64,000 nt of DNA from Micromonospora chokoriensis (lineage in GTDB: Bacteria > Actinomycetota > Actinomycetes > Mycobacteriales > Micromonosporaceae), in NCBI RefSeq assembly GCF_900091505.1, contig NZ_LT607409.1, positions 3,596,001 to 3,660,000 of the forward strand. The letters run 5' to 3'. Within the stretch, counting starts at the first letter, position 1. Every line of letters begins with the position of its first letter. Positions 1-8,703 of this stretch are shown one piece after another. A model generated the notes under the pieces. It worked only from the letters and a program-made list of their open reading frames with translations. It had not been told where the DNA came from and did not search any database. The translations under genes were made by a program, and so were the position numbers.

Positions 1-1
1 T

Positions 2-1636
2 GGCACCAACGCGCACGTGGTGCTGGAGGAGGCCGACGGCCCGATTCCGCCGGAGCCGTCGGCCGCCGACGGCCCCGCCGAGCTGATCGTGCTGTCCGCG
101 CGGACCCCGGATGCGGTCCGCGAGGCCGCCGAACAGGTGCACGAGTACGTGCGGCAGCGCCCCGACCTGTCCGTGCGGGACGTCGCGGTGACGGCGCAGA
201 CGTACCGCCGGCACTTCCCGCACCGGTTGGCGGTGGCCGCGCGGGACGTCCCGACGGCGCTGGCCGGGCTGCGCCGGGCGCGGGTGCGCGCGGCGGCCCG
301 CCGACCCCGGGTGGTGTTCCTGTTCCCCGGGCAGGGCGCCGAGTTCCCCGCCATGGCGCGGGGCCTCTACGACCACTACCCTTCCGTGCGGGCCGACCTC
401 GACCACGGGGCGGAGCTGCTGGCCCCGGTCCTCGGGCTGGACCTACGGGACGTCCTCGTCGACGACGACCCGCACGGTGTCGTGCACCGCACCGACGTCA
501 CCCAGCCGGCCCTGGCCCTGTACGAGGTGGCGCTCGGCCGGCTGCTGCTGTCCTGGGGCGTCCGCCCGGCGGCGATGATCGGTCACTCGGTCGGCGAGTT
601 CCCGGCCGCCGCGCTCGCCGGTGAGCTGGCCGACGACGACATGCTGCGCCTGGTCGCCACCCGGGGCCGGCTCATGCAGGACGCCCCGGAGGGCCACCTG
701 CTGGTCGTGCTGGCCGGGCCGCGCACCGTCGAGGAACACCTCGCGGGCCTGGACGACCTCGACATCGCCGCCCGCAACGCGCCGGACGTTACCGTCGTGG
801 CCGGACCGCCGGCCCCGCTCGCCGCGTTCCGCGAGCGCCTGGACACGGCCGGGGTGCCCTGTCGGGCGCTGCCCGCGCAGCGTGCCTTCCACACCCGGAT
901 GATGGCCGACGCGGCCCGGCTGCTCGGCGTCGAGGCCGACCGGGTGCCCCACCGACCCCGCACCCTCCCGGTCGTCAGCAGCGTCGACGGCACGCTGCTC
1001 GGCACCGGCCAGGCGCGTGCCGAGGGCTACTGGGCGACACAGTTGCGCAGCCCGGTGCGCTACCACGACGCCCTGCTGACCGCGCTGGAGCTGCCCGACC
1101 CCGTGCTCGTCGAGGTCGGTCCCGGCACCGCGCTGACAGGCATGGCCCGGCAGACGCCGCAGGGACGGGGGGTGCCCGGGTTCGCCGTACAGCCGCGACC
1201 GACGCCGCGGGCCGACGCCGCCGACGTCCTCGCCGGGCTTGGCGCACTCTGGACGGCCGGGGTGACGGTGGACTGGGCGGCGGTGCGCGGCGACAGCCAG
1301 GCGCGGCGGGTGGCGCTGCCGACGTACCCGTTCGCCCGTACCCGGCACTGGCTGGACGCGACACCGCCACCGGCCCCGGACACCGCCGAACCTGCGCCAC
1401 CTCCCACGGTTGCCGGGGAGAGCACTGTGGTGGACGAGATCGTGGAGCTGTGGGGCCGGTTGCTCGGCTCGCCCGAGATCGGGCCGGACACCGACTTCTT
1501 CACCGTCGGCGGCGAGTCTCTGCTGTTCATCCGCATGGTCAACCAGGTGCAGCGCCGCTTCGCCGTCCGCATCCCGATGGAGAGACTGTCCGCGCGACCC
1601 ACGCCGCGCGTCCTGGCCGAGCTGGTGACGGCATGA
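2..1636 (+). CDS. Type I polyketide synthase, 3' part (KS tail-AT-carrier protein)
   Basis: The gene enters from the left edge in frame 2. The first residues, GTNAHVVLEEA, are the conserved end of a ketosynthase domain. An acyltransferase follows from about residue 104 (FLFPGQGAE), with the nucleophile motif GHSVGE near residue 194 and AFHT near 296. AFH at that site is typical of malonyl-CoA selection, so malonate is the inferred extender. A carrier domain closes the protein, with FFTVGGESLL near residue 500; the GGESL serine carries phosphopantetheine. FFxxGGxSL looks more like an NRPS peptidyl carrier than a PKS ACP. No KR, DH or TE is seen in this part. It overlaps the next gene by ATGA, so the two are co-translated members of one hybrid cluster. 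Confidence 0.93.
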   Translation, partial: GTNAHVVLEEADGPIPPEPSAADGPAELIVLSARTPDAVREAAEQVHEYVRQRPDLSVRDVAVTAQTYRRHFPHRLAVAARDVPTALAGLRRARVRAAARRPRVVFLFPGQGAEFPAMARGLYDHYPSVRADLDHGAELLAPVLGLDLRDVLVDDDPHGVVHRTDVTQPALALYEVALGRLLLSWGVRPAAMIGHSVGEFPAAALAGELADDDMLRLVATRGRLMQDAPEGHLLVVLAGPRTVEEHLAGLDDLDIAARNAPDVTVVAGPPAPLAAFRERLDTAGVPCRALPAQRAFHTRMMADAARLLGVEADRVPHRPRTLPVVSSVDGTLLGTGQARAEGYWATQLRSPVRYHDALLTALELPDPVLVEVGPGTALTGMARQTPQGRGVPGFAVQPRPTPRADAADVLAGLGALWTAGVTVDWAAVRGDSQARRVALPTYPFARTRHWLDATPPPAPDTAEPAPPPTVAGESTVVDEIVELWGRLLGSPEIGPDTDFFTVGGESLLFIRMVNQVQRRFAVRIPMERLSARPTPRVLAELVTA

Positions 1637-3621
1637 CCGACCACACCGACCTGGCACACGCGGCAGCGGTGGCGGCCGTGCTCGCCCACCGCCTCTCCGG
1701 CGCGACGTCGGTGACGGTGCGCGGCCCGCACGGCGACCACACGCTGCGCGTGCACCCGGACACCACACTGACCGGGGTACGCGCGCAGACGCCGACACCG
1801 TCGCCCGAGCTGTCCCCGGTGGACGTGGTGCTGGTGACGCCCGGCCCACCCGGCGGGGCGGCGGGAATGGTGGGCACGGTGCCGGTCTGTCTCGCCGGCG
1901 ACCACTGTCATCCCACCCACCTCCAGGAACGACTGGACACCCTGAGCGGATGGCTCACCGCCCACCCCGACCGCCCGGTGCGCGAGGCGGTGCTCGTCGG
2001 CCCCCGGGAGCGGGCCACCCTGCTCGGCTTCAACCCCGCGCCGACCCCGGCCCCCCGGACACCCGTGCACGAGGCGATCTGCCGGCAGGCGGAGCGCACC
2101 CCGGACGCCGTCGCGCTGCGCGGCGGGGGACGCGACCGCAGCTACCGGGACCTGCTCGACGAGGCAGCCGCGCTCGCCGGGCGACTACGCGCCGAGGGCG
2201 TGGGCCCCGGATCGGTCGTCGCCCTGTGCACCGAGCGGAGCCCGGAGATGGTCGTCGCGGTGCTCGGTGTCCTGCTGGCCGGAGCGGCGTACCTGCCGCT
2301 GGACCCGTCCCACCCGAAGGCCCGGCTGGACCTGATGCTCACCACCGCCGACGCCGCGCTGGCGCTCGCCGACGAGGAGGGACGGGCCGCGCTCGGCACC
2401 GGCGCAGCCCCGGCCGTTCCGGTGCGACCACTGGCCGGCGCCGACCTGCCCGCCTCGCCCGTCGACTGGCGTGGCTACCGCGCGCCGGAGGAGGTGGTGG
2501 ACGGGCTGTCGTACGTCATCTTCACCTCCGGGTCGACCGGGGCGCCGAAGGGTGTGCAGATGACCCACCTGTCGCTGGCCAACCGGCTGACGTGGATGCA
2601 GGACGAGTACCGCATCGGGCCCGGCGACGTGGTGCTGCAGAAGACGCCGTACACCTTCGACGTGTCGGTGTGGGAGCTGCTCTGGGCCTTCCTGGCCGGC
2701 GCGACGCTGGTCACGGCCGAGGCCCAGGCGCACCGCGACCCGCAGGAGATGGCCGCCGTCATCGCCCGCGAGGCGGTGACCACGGTGCACTTCGTGCCGT
2801 CGATGCTCGCCCTGTTCGTCGAGGAGCCCGGGGTCGCCGCGTGCGCCACCCTGCGCCGGGTGATCTGCAGTGGGGAGGCCCTGCCGCCGAAGCTCGTCAA
2901 CAAGCTCACCGCCACCCTGCCGACGGTGCGGGTGGACAACCTGTACGGCCCCACCGAGGCCGCCATCGACGTCACCGCCTGGCCGTGCCGCCGACCCGAA
3001 CCGGACCCCACCGTCCCGATCGGCAGACCGATCACCAACGTCACGGCGTACGTCCTGGACGACGAGGGGGCACTCGCCCCGCTGGGCGTACCCGGGGAAC
3101 TGGTGGTCGGCGGCGACTGCCTGGCCCGGGGGTACGCGGGACGGCCCGACCTGACCGCCGAGCGGTTCGGCACCGTGCACGTCGCCGGGCATCCCCAGCG
3201 GGTGTACCGCACCGGCGACCTGGCCTGGTGGTCACCGCAGGGTCACCTGAACTACGGCGGGCGCATCGACACGCAGGTGAAGATCCGTGGGCAGCGGGTG
3301 GAACTCGGCGAGATCGAGTCGGTGCTCAACAGCCACCCGCTCGTCGCGAACAGCGTGGTGCTGCTCCGCGACGACCTGGGTGCGGCACCGACCCTGGTGG
3401 CGTACGTGGTGACCGAACGGCACGCCGACGCGGGCGACGTGAGCGAGGCGGCGCTGCGGGCGTTCCTGGCCGAGCAGCTTCCCGACCACATGGTGCCGCT
3501 GCGCCACGTGCTGCTGCCCGAGTTACCCGCCACCGCCAACGGCAAGGTCGACCGCAGGGCCCTGCCCGCCCCGCCGGCCCGGGTCCGCCGGCCGGCACGG
3601 GTCGGGTCACCCTCGGCGTAG
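1633..3621 (+). CDS. NRPS adenylation-domain protein, predicted L-Ser activating
   Basis: This 662-residue protein activates an amino acid as the adenylate for nonribosomal peptide assembly. Core motifs are in order: A3 FTSGSTGAPKG near residue 298, A4 FDVSVWEL near 342, A5 NLYGPTE near 436, A7 YRTGDL near 525, A8 GRIDTQVKIRGQRVELGEIE, and A10 NGKVDRRAL near 636. Read against GrsA and EntF, the specificity residues are D-V-W-H-I-S-L-I-D plus the A10 lysine, close to published serine codes (EntF DVWHFSLVDK). The first 120 residues look like the linker that usually follows a condensation domain. The protein stops soon after A10 with no carrier or thioesterase, so it must charge a carrier in trans. 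It starts in the ATGA overlap with the PKS and is the last cluster gene seen here. Confidence 0.92.
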   Translation: MTDHTDLAHAAAVAAVLAHRLSGATSVTVRGPHGDHTLRVHPDTTLTGVRAQTPTPSPELSPVDVVLVTPGPPGGAAGMVGTVPVCLAGDHCHPTHLQERLDTLSGWLTAHPDRPVREAVLVGPRERATLLGFNPAPTPAPRTPVHEAICRQAERTPDAVALRGGGRDRSYRDLLDEAAALAGRLRAEGVGPGSVVALCTERSPEMVVAVLGVLLAGAAYLPLDPSHPKARLDLMLTTADAALALADEEGRAALGTGAAPAVPVRPLAGADLPASPVDWRGYRAPEEVVDGLSYVIFTSGSTGAPKGVQMTHLSLANRLTWMQDEYRIGPGDVVLQKTPYTFDVSVWELLWAFLAGATLVTAEAQAHRDPQEMAAVIAREAVTTVHFVPSMLALFVEEPGVAACATLRRVICSGEALPPKLVNKLTATLPTVRVDNLYGPTEAAIDVTAWPCRRPEPDPTVPIGRPITNVTAYVLDDEGALAPLGVPGELVVGGDCLARGYAGRPDLTAERFGTVHVAGHPQRVYRTGDLAWWSPQGHLNYGGRIDTQVKIRGQRVELGEIESVLNSHPLVANSVVLLRDDLGAAPTLVAYVVTERHADAGDVSEAALRAFLAEQLPDHMVPLRHVLLPELPATANGKVDRRALPAPPARVRRPARVGSPSA

Positions 3622-3726
3622 GGCCTCGGGAGCGGGGGAATCCGCAACGACGGGTGACGCCGCAGCCCTGGTCGGCGATCGTCGGCCTGTTTGCCGGCTC
3701 GAAGATGGGATCCGCTCAGACCACCA

Positions 3727-4197
3727 TCACCGGGGTGGCAGTGGTACGGCCGGGCGTACCGCCGCGAAGCTGGCGTGTTCGTACCGGGTGGCGGAGAGCA
3801 GCAGCAACCATTCGTCGCAGCCCTGCCAGGGGTAGAGGTCGGCGGCTCCGCCGCGCACAGTGCGGGGCCCGTCGCCGGTCCGTGGTCGTGCGTCTGCCGG
3901 CGCACCGTTGAACCCGGGGATCCACATGTCGGCGCAGAGCTCGTTCGCCGACCCCATCGCCGCCAGCCCGAACGCGTTCTCGCCGGCGGCCGTGCGCGTC
4001 TCGTCGTCGAAATCGTCGAGCAGTTGGTCCTCGTCGGGCTTTTCGTCCCCGCGGAACGTCAGCGTGGTGGTGCCGGCTCGCGCTGCGTACTCCCACTGCG
4101 CCTCGCTGGGCAGCTGGAACGGCAACAGCTTGAGCAGGTCGTCCAGGTCGCCTTCGAGCCGGGCCGTGCCGCGGAGCTGCGCGCCGGGAGCTACCAA
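3727..4197 (-). CDS. Divergent FGE/SUMF1-fold protein, possibly N-truncated
   Basis: The motif LPSEAQWEYAARAG near residue 30 is the signature of the formylglycine-generating-enzyme (FGE-sulfatase) fold, shared by sulfatase activators and EgtB/PvdO-type enzymes. NAFGLAAMGSANELCADMW then corresponds to the usual NxxGLxDMxGNVxEWxxD block, and RTVRGGA to the RxxRGGSW block. At about 156 residues it is much shorter than the usual 250-300, and the N-terminal part of the fold is missing. The TTG start is uncertain: the frame stays open upstream into the preceding gene. Only two cysteines are seen and the copper-binding pair of true FGEs is not recognisable, so sulfatase activation is doubtful. It lies 24 bp after the preceding minus-strand gene. 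Confidence 0.7.
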   Translation of the reverse strand: MVAPGAQLRGTARLEGDLDDLLKLLPFQLPSEAQWEYAARAGTTTLTFRGDEKPDEDQLLDDFDDETRTAAGENAFGLAAMGSANELCADMWIPGFNGAPADARPRTGDGPRTVRGGAADLYPWQGCDEWLLLLSATRYEHASFAAVRPAVPLPPR

Positions 4198-4220
4198 TAC
4201 CCCGATGACGGCTGTGCGAG

Positions 4221-5117
4221 CTACGGCAACGGGCGGTGCGTCGTCTGACCGTACGGCGGCTGTCGGGGGGTGTTGGCAGCAGGTGCCGGTGGGAACAGTC
4301 GACGCAGCGTCGGGCTGATGGCGGTGGCCAGTGTGCCGTCGTCGCCGGAATGCATGATCAGGTTGATCGTCCCTGTCGCCACGTGTCCGGTGTGGGTTTG
4401 GGCAGCCGCGACCGCGACGTCGGGCAGGCTGAGGTCGGCGAGTAGCTGGCGTACCAGGACGCCTTCACCCCACAGGGCCTCGGCGGGGATGGGGAGACGG
4501 CCCAGCCAGGACAGCAGGGTCGCCGCCCTGGCGGTGGGTGAGGGCATGGCGGCGGTGAGCCTTCGACGGATGTCGTCGACGTGCGCATCGGACAGCTCGC
4601 CACACTGCTGGCCGGTGGCAGCGACCAACACAGGATGCAGCACGTCCGGAACCCCGCGCTCGTCCAGATAACGCTTGCCTTTCTTACCGGCGGGCCGGAA
4701 CTGCGGACGACCCTCGTGCAGGTTCAGCAGGTCAGCCAACGGTGCCAGGAAGGTGGTCAACTGATTCGGCACTCCGTGTCCGGCCAGAAACAAGTGCAGC
4801 GCCGCGGGATCCGCCACGACGAGGTCGTTACGGAAGCGCGACCGCTCCCAGCTGACCGAGCCGTGGCCATGAAGACCTGCGCCGGCGAGCACGTCGCCTG
4901 TCGCATCGCGGAGCACGATCGTCGGCCCACCGTGGCAACGGCAGATGTCACCGGTGAAGCGACCTTTCGTGGTCAACTCGCGCGCCGCCTCGACAGACAC
5001 AGCGCCTGGCAGCTCGGCCAGAACTGCACGTCCGCCAAGGGGACCGGCATCCTCACCGCCCTCGACGATCTGCACAGTGCGTGTTTGAGACCAGACATGG
5101 TCAAGCCACTCAATCAT
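4221..5117 (-). CDS. Hypothetical protein, 298 aa
   Basis: I do not recognise the family. The ATG start is preceded by an excellent ribosome site (AGGAGG at about 5122-5128 on the plus strand, read in reverse). The sequence has no signal peptide or membrane segment. A CRCHGG patch near residue 60 could bind metal but matches no motif I can name. The C-terminal 40 residues are rich in Pro, Thr and Arg and look disordered. The gene starts inside the tail of the truncated SUKH gene (8-bp overlap) and is followed at once by the FGE-like gene, so the three form a leftward unit. A toxin-immunity or accessory role is possible but not shown. Confidence 0.6.
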   Translation of the reverse strand: MIEWLDHVWSQTRTVQIVEGGEDAGPLGGRAVLAELPGAVSVEAARELTTKGRFTGDICRCHGGPTIVLRDATGDVLAGAGLHGHGSVSWERSRFRNDLVVADPAALHLFLAGHGVPNQLTTFLAPLADLLNLHEGRPQFRPAGKKGKRYLDERGVPDVLHPVLVAATGQQCGELSDAHVDDIRRRLTAAMPSPTARAATLLSWLGRLPIPAEALWGEGVLVRQLLADLSLPDVAVAAAQTHTGHVATGTINLIMHSGDDGTLATAISPTLRRLFPPAPAANTPRQPPYGQTTHRPLP

Positions 5118-5427
5118 CGCTACCTCCTATGCGGACCCGCCGGTGGGGGGCAGTCCGTCCGATCGCCGCCAGGGTGTGTACCGCCACGTGGCTTGGGGAC
5201 CAGGAGGTTCGGCTGGGCGAGGGATGGGCGTTACGAGCCAACAGTCCGGCGTTGTGTCGCCGGGCCAGGTCGACGTACGCGGCGGGTAGTTTGCGCCCGA
5301 GTTGCGCTTCCACCTCCCGTGGAACCTCGTCGGTGAGCGGGCTTTCCTGCGGGCCGGAGGTGTCGAAAATGATCGTGGGATCGAGCACGCGCTGACGGTA
5401 GTCGCTCAACGTCAGTTCCAGAACCAA
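5110..5427 (-). pseudogene. Truncated SUKH (SMI1/KNR4) family gene
   Basis: Residues 28-90 (LTDEVPREVEAQLGRKLPAAYV, then NAGLLARNAHP and TSWSPSHVAVHTLAAIGRTA) match the N-terminal half of actinobacterial SMI1/KNR4 proteins, known as immunity proteins of polymorphic toxins. Family members normally run to 170-200 residues, with a conserved EEWG and ALDYR half. Here the match ends at AIGRTA and an unrelated 13-residue tail runs to the stop. The start is probably TTG at 5427, with a weak ribosome site. The rest of the domain is absent, replaced by the unrelated 298-residue gene. A short functional form cannot be excluded. Confidence 0.6.
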
Positions 5428-5653
5428 CCCGAGCTTCGCTGTCGGAACGTCGTTCTTCGTGGCGCGCCCGACTGTCTGCCCCGGTTGGCTGGCCTCCGCT
5501 GAGGGCTGCGTCCACCCATCGCCAGCCTGGTCGGTGTGCTCGGCCCGACCCGCCGAGGCGAGAACCGGCCTGGAACCATCAGAGCCGTGACGACCATCCG
5601 CCTGGTGCGGCAGACGAATCGCATCTCGCCCTGGCCGAGTGATGAGACGTCCC

Positions 5654-7102
5654 TCAGCAGGCCGTGTTGCGTTTCGGCAGGTGTCCGTGCACCAGGTAGG
5701 CGGTGGCGATGCCAGTCAGGCAGGCGTTGGCCTGGCCGCTGAGCAGAGGCACGTGTGTCTGCTTGTCGACGGTGACCAGCCGTGAGCCGGTGATGGACCG
5801 GGCCGTCGCGGTCGAGTTGGCCAGCGGCACCGAGGCGTCGCGCAGTGCGGCGAGGACGAGCGCCGCCGGTGCCCGGTTGCTGGCGAGCGGCGGGGTGTTG
5901 TCCTGGCTGACCGGCCAGAAGGCGCAGGGGTTGAGGTTGGCGATCGACGGGCCGAAGACGGGGTAGCGGCTGCCGAGGCGCGCCAGGTCGTCGCGGTAGG
6001 TCGCCAGGTCGCGCGGCCACACGTTGTCGCCGCAGCGGAAGGCCATGTTGACCGCGGTGTGGTTGTCCGCCGGCACGCCCGGCGTCCCGGGCAGGGGCGT
6101 CGGTCGCGGGTCGAGGGGGATCGGTGGCGGGGTGCGGGCGACGATGGCGGCCAGGTTGGTCGCGACCACCGGCCACAGATGTTCGAAGTACGTCGCGATG
6201 ACCGTCAGGGAGCCCAACTCGCCGGTGGTCCAGGCGTGATCCCCGGCCACGATCGGCTCAATCGCCGCCTCGGCGAAAGCCCTGCTCAGGGTTTCCGCGA
6301 CGTCGGCCGGCGTGGCACCGAGCCCGAACGCCGCGCTGTTGTCGGCAACGTACCCGGTGAAGGCGGCGTAGTTCTGCTCGAAGGCCGGAAGTCGCTTCAG
6401 CTCGTAGGGGCGCCAGGCGAGGTCGTAGTTGACCGGGCTGTCCAGCACGAACCGGTCCACCCGGTGCGGGAAGAGCGTGCCGTACGCGACGCCGAGCATC
6501 GCCGCGTACGAGCCCCCGAGGAAGGAAAGCTTCCGCTCGCCCAGGCGTGCCCGGATGACGTCCATGTCGCGGGCGGCCTGTGCGGTCGTGGCGAACGGAA
6601 GCGCCCAACCTGTGTGCCGGGCGCAGGCGCGGGCGTATTCGCGGGCCTCGGCGGCGGTGTCCTCCAGGGACTGATAGGTCGCGGTGCGCACCCAGTAGCC
6701 GCCCGGCTCCTCCTCCGGCTGGCCACAGGTGATCGGAGTGCTGCGTTCGACGAAGCGCATGTCGAACCCGACGATGTCGTACCGGTCGCGGACCGCCGGA
6801 TCGACGATGGTGGCGAGATTCAGCGGCTCCGGGACACCGGCACCACCCGGCCCGCCGCCCGTGGTGAACAGCACCCCGCGGCGAAGCGCCGGGTCGGTCG
6901 CGGGGAGCCGGGAGATCATGATGTCGATCGTTGGGCCGGACGGCCGTGCGTGGTCGAGCGGCACCTGGACGGTGGCGCAGCTCAGACGGGTGTCGTCAAC
7001 ACCCGGGCAGGCCCGCCACGCGAGGGTCGCCCCGCTGGCCGCCGAGGCTGGGGCGACGGCTATGGCGAGGCAAGCGACAACGAAAGCGGCCATCGCGCGC
7101 AT
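5654..7102 (-). CDS. Secreted alpha/beta hydrolase, TAP-like S33 peptidase family
   Basis: The 482-residue protein begins with a signal peptide (hydrophobic residues 4-20, then ASAASG). It has the S33 layout of Streptomyces tripeptidyl aminopeptidases. GGGPGGAG near residue 82 forms the oxyanion-hole loop, and FLGGSYAAML near 195 holds the nucleophile Ser198. LRDASVP near 416 supplies the Asp, and KQTHVPLL near 440 the His. The C-terminal TAP-like domain with paired cysteines is present. The start ATG is well placed before the hydrophobic segment. It is likely exported and cleaves N-terminal di- or tripeptides, or acts as an esterase; the substrate is not readable. It stands alone, convergent with the truncated SUKH region. 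Confidence 0.85.
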   Translation of the reverse strand: MRAMAAFVVACLAIAVAPASAASGATLAWRACPGVDDTRLSCATVQVPLDHARPSGPTIDIMISRLPATDPALRRGVLFTTGGGPGGAGVPEPLNLATIVDPAVRDRYDIVGFDMRFVERSTPITCGQPEEEPGGYWVRTATYQSLEDTAAEAREYARACARHTGWALPFATTAQAARDMDVIRARLGERKLSFLGGSYAAMLGVAYGTLFPHRVDRFVLDSPVNYDLAWRPYELKRLPAFEQNYAAFTGYVADNSAAFGLGATPADVAETLSRAFAEAAIEPIVAGDHAWTTGELGSLTVIATYFEHLWPVVATNLAAIVARTPPPIPLDPRPTPLPGTPGVPADNHTAVNMAFRCGDNVWPRDLATYRDDLARLGSRYPVFGPSIANLNPCAFWPVSQDNTPPLASNRAPAALVLAALRDASVPLANSTATARSITGSRLVTVDKQTHVPLLSGQANACLTGIATAYLVHGHLPKRNTAC

Positions 7103-7245
7103 CTACGCCCCCCGGTATCGACTCATGTTCATCTATGCCGCATACGCTAGGACGCATTTCCCCACACCGCAACGTGGCTCTTCGGCACCGACGACACCAT
7201 CGAAGCCGTGGTGATGATGGATCGAAACTGTCGGTCGTCACTCTT

Positions 7246-7806
7246 ATGATCACGACCATGTCGGCTGCCTTCACCGCGTTGTGGACCCAGGACGTCTGCC
7301 GGGAGCTCCGCAGGCGCTGCACCGGCCTCCGGCCGCCGGTGGCATTCAGCGGGGTGCATCAGTCTCTGCCCAGTTGGGCCGGCGTGGGTGTCGGCGACGA
7401 CGTCTTTGCGCTGCACGTCCACCGATGCGTGGTCTACGTGGTGAGCCGTCTCCGTGTCGTCGACAAACAGCGGCGCGCCTGTTGCGGCGCTGCGCCGGCA
7501 ACGTGGCGCGACCCGGCCTATCCCGGTCACGACGACTGGGCGATGCTCGGCGCCGACGGATGCGGGGCAGATCCGGTGCATGTCGAGGCAACGCCGATCC
7601 GCTTCGACGTCGCCGTCCCCGGCGACCTGCTCAGCACGCTGACGTGGCGCAACCGACGCGGAGAACAGCGCACCTTGAAGTACGTCGTCGACGGTCGTCT
7701 CGAACGCTCCGTCAGCCTCCAGGGCGTCTATCGTCTGACCGACGAATCCGCTGCTCGACTGGGCAGCCTGCTCGACAGTTCGCCGGCCCTCGACCGAACG
7801 GTGTAG
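7246..7806 (+). CDS. Hypothetical protein, 186 aa
   Basis: The family is not recognised. The ORF from ATG 7246 (or ATG 7258, four codons later) has normal actinobacterial codon use and sense-strand composition. The middle part has several cysteines (VHRC, RRACCGA, GADGCGADP) and aromatic residues that suggest a folded cytoplasmic protein. The C-terminal third (TLKYVVDGRLERSVSLQGVYRLTDE) looks like beta strands and then a helix. No signal peptide or membrane segment is seen. It is divergent from the S33 hydrolase across about 143 bp and convergent with the next gene. Confidence 0.55.
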   Translation: MITTMSAAFTALWTQDVCRELRRRCTGLRPPVAFSGVHQSLPSWAGVGVGDDVFALHVHRCVVYVVSRLRVVDKQRRACCGAAPATWRDPAYPGHDDWAMLGADGCGADPVHVEATPIRFDVAVPGDLLSTLTWRNRRGEQRTLKYVVDGRLERSVSLQGVYRLTDESAARLGSLLDSSPALDRTV

Positions 7807-7821
7807 ACCCTCCACATTGCC

Positions 7822-8580
7822 TCAGCGGCGACCGCCGTCCTTGACCGTCGGCGCGCCTGACGGCGGCAGATGCGTGCTGCGTTCGGGCTGGAGCGTGTCA
7901 GTGATGAGGCGGAGTTGTTCCCGGGACAGCTCTCCTCCGTAGCGGCGGTAGGTGTGTGATCCACGGCCGACGAGGACGTCGTCGACGTTCACCCATGGGC
8001 ACGGCGTCCAGTACCTGCCGCTGTCGAGGAGTTCTTCGCTGACCTGGCGTACGTCGGACCGGGCGCCCAGAGCGGTCACGGCTTTCGCGACCAGGTCCAC
8101 GGCCTCGCGTGGGCGGCTGCTGTCGGCGCAGGCCGGTACGAGGAGGAGCAGTCGTTGGGCGGGGGTGTGGTCCTGATCCGGGTGGTGCGCTGCGGCGACG
8201 ACTTCCGGCCACGCGAACGCCGGCCCTCGGAAGTGTCCGTCCATGGCGGCGAGAGGGATCGACGCGTCACCGGTGCCAGGATCGAGCACGTAGTCGACGC
8301 CGCCGTCGTCGTCGGCGTTGCGCATGATGACGTGCAGGCGGCAGTGCCCGGGAAGTGGCAGGGAGAACACTGGCCAACTGTGCGGGTCGAGGAAGGTGTC
8401 GACGATCTGCTCCAGGTCGGCTGGGTCGACGCCGAAGGCGTCTGTCACCGACGTGGATCCCCCGACGGTGCAGAGGAAAGCGGGCCAGAACAGGTCCTGG
8501 GACATGATGTCGGACCCGTCGACCAGCGGCGACCGTAGGAATGGCGGTTCGTACCCGTCCAGGTATCCGGGGATGATCAC
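7822..8580 (-). CDS. Hypothetical protein, 252 aa
   Basis: The function is unknown. The GTG start at 8580 reads MIIPGYLDGYEPPFL. The sequence is acidic and cytoplasmic, with features of small actinobacterial immunity-type or SUKH-neighbour proteins: a GGSTSVTDAFGVDP block near residue 40 and a beta-rich stretch with VFSLPLPGHCRLHVIMRN near 75. No catalytic motif is recognisable. It faces the 8704 gene divergently across about 120 bp and is convergent with the 7246 gene, with about 15 bp between stops. Confidence 0.55.
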   Translation of the reverse strand: MIIPGYLDGYEPPFLRSPLVDGSDIMSQDLFWPAFLCTVGGSTSVTDAFGVDPADLEQIVDTFLDPHSWPVFSLPLPGHCRLHVIMRNADDDGGVDYVLDPGTGDASIPLAAMDGHFRGPAFAWPEVVAAAHHPDQDHTPAQRLLLLVPACADSSRPREAVDLVAKAVTALGARSDVRQVSEELLDSGRYWTPCPWVNVDDVLVGRGSHTYRRYGGELSREQLRLITDTLQPERSTHLPPSGAPTVKDGGRR

Positions 8581-8703
8581 GCGTCATCATCGCAGTTTCA
8601 CAAGGCGCCTGACAGGCGCCGCCGCTTGCGCAACGGTACGCGAGGGTGGGATCGTCGCGGCCATGATCGAAAGAATCGAGTCTTCCGTCCGCCGGTGAGC
8701 GTG

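Noticed and set aside
3727..4197. A true sulfatase-activating formylglycine-generating enzyme.
   Set aside because: The fold motif is present, but the protein is half-length, lacks the recognisable copper cysteine pair, and no sulfatase gene is nearby.
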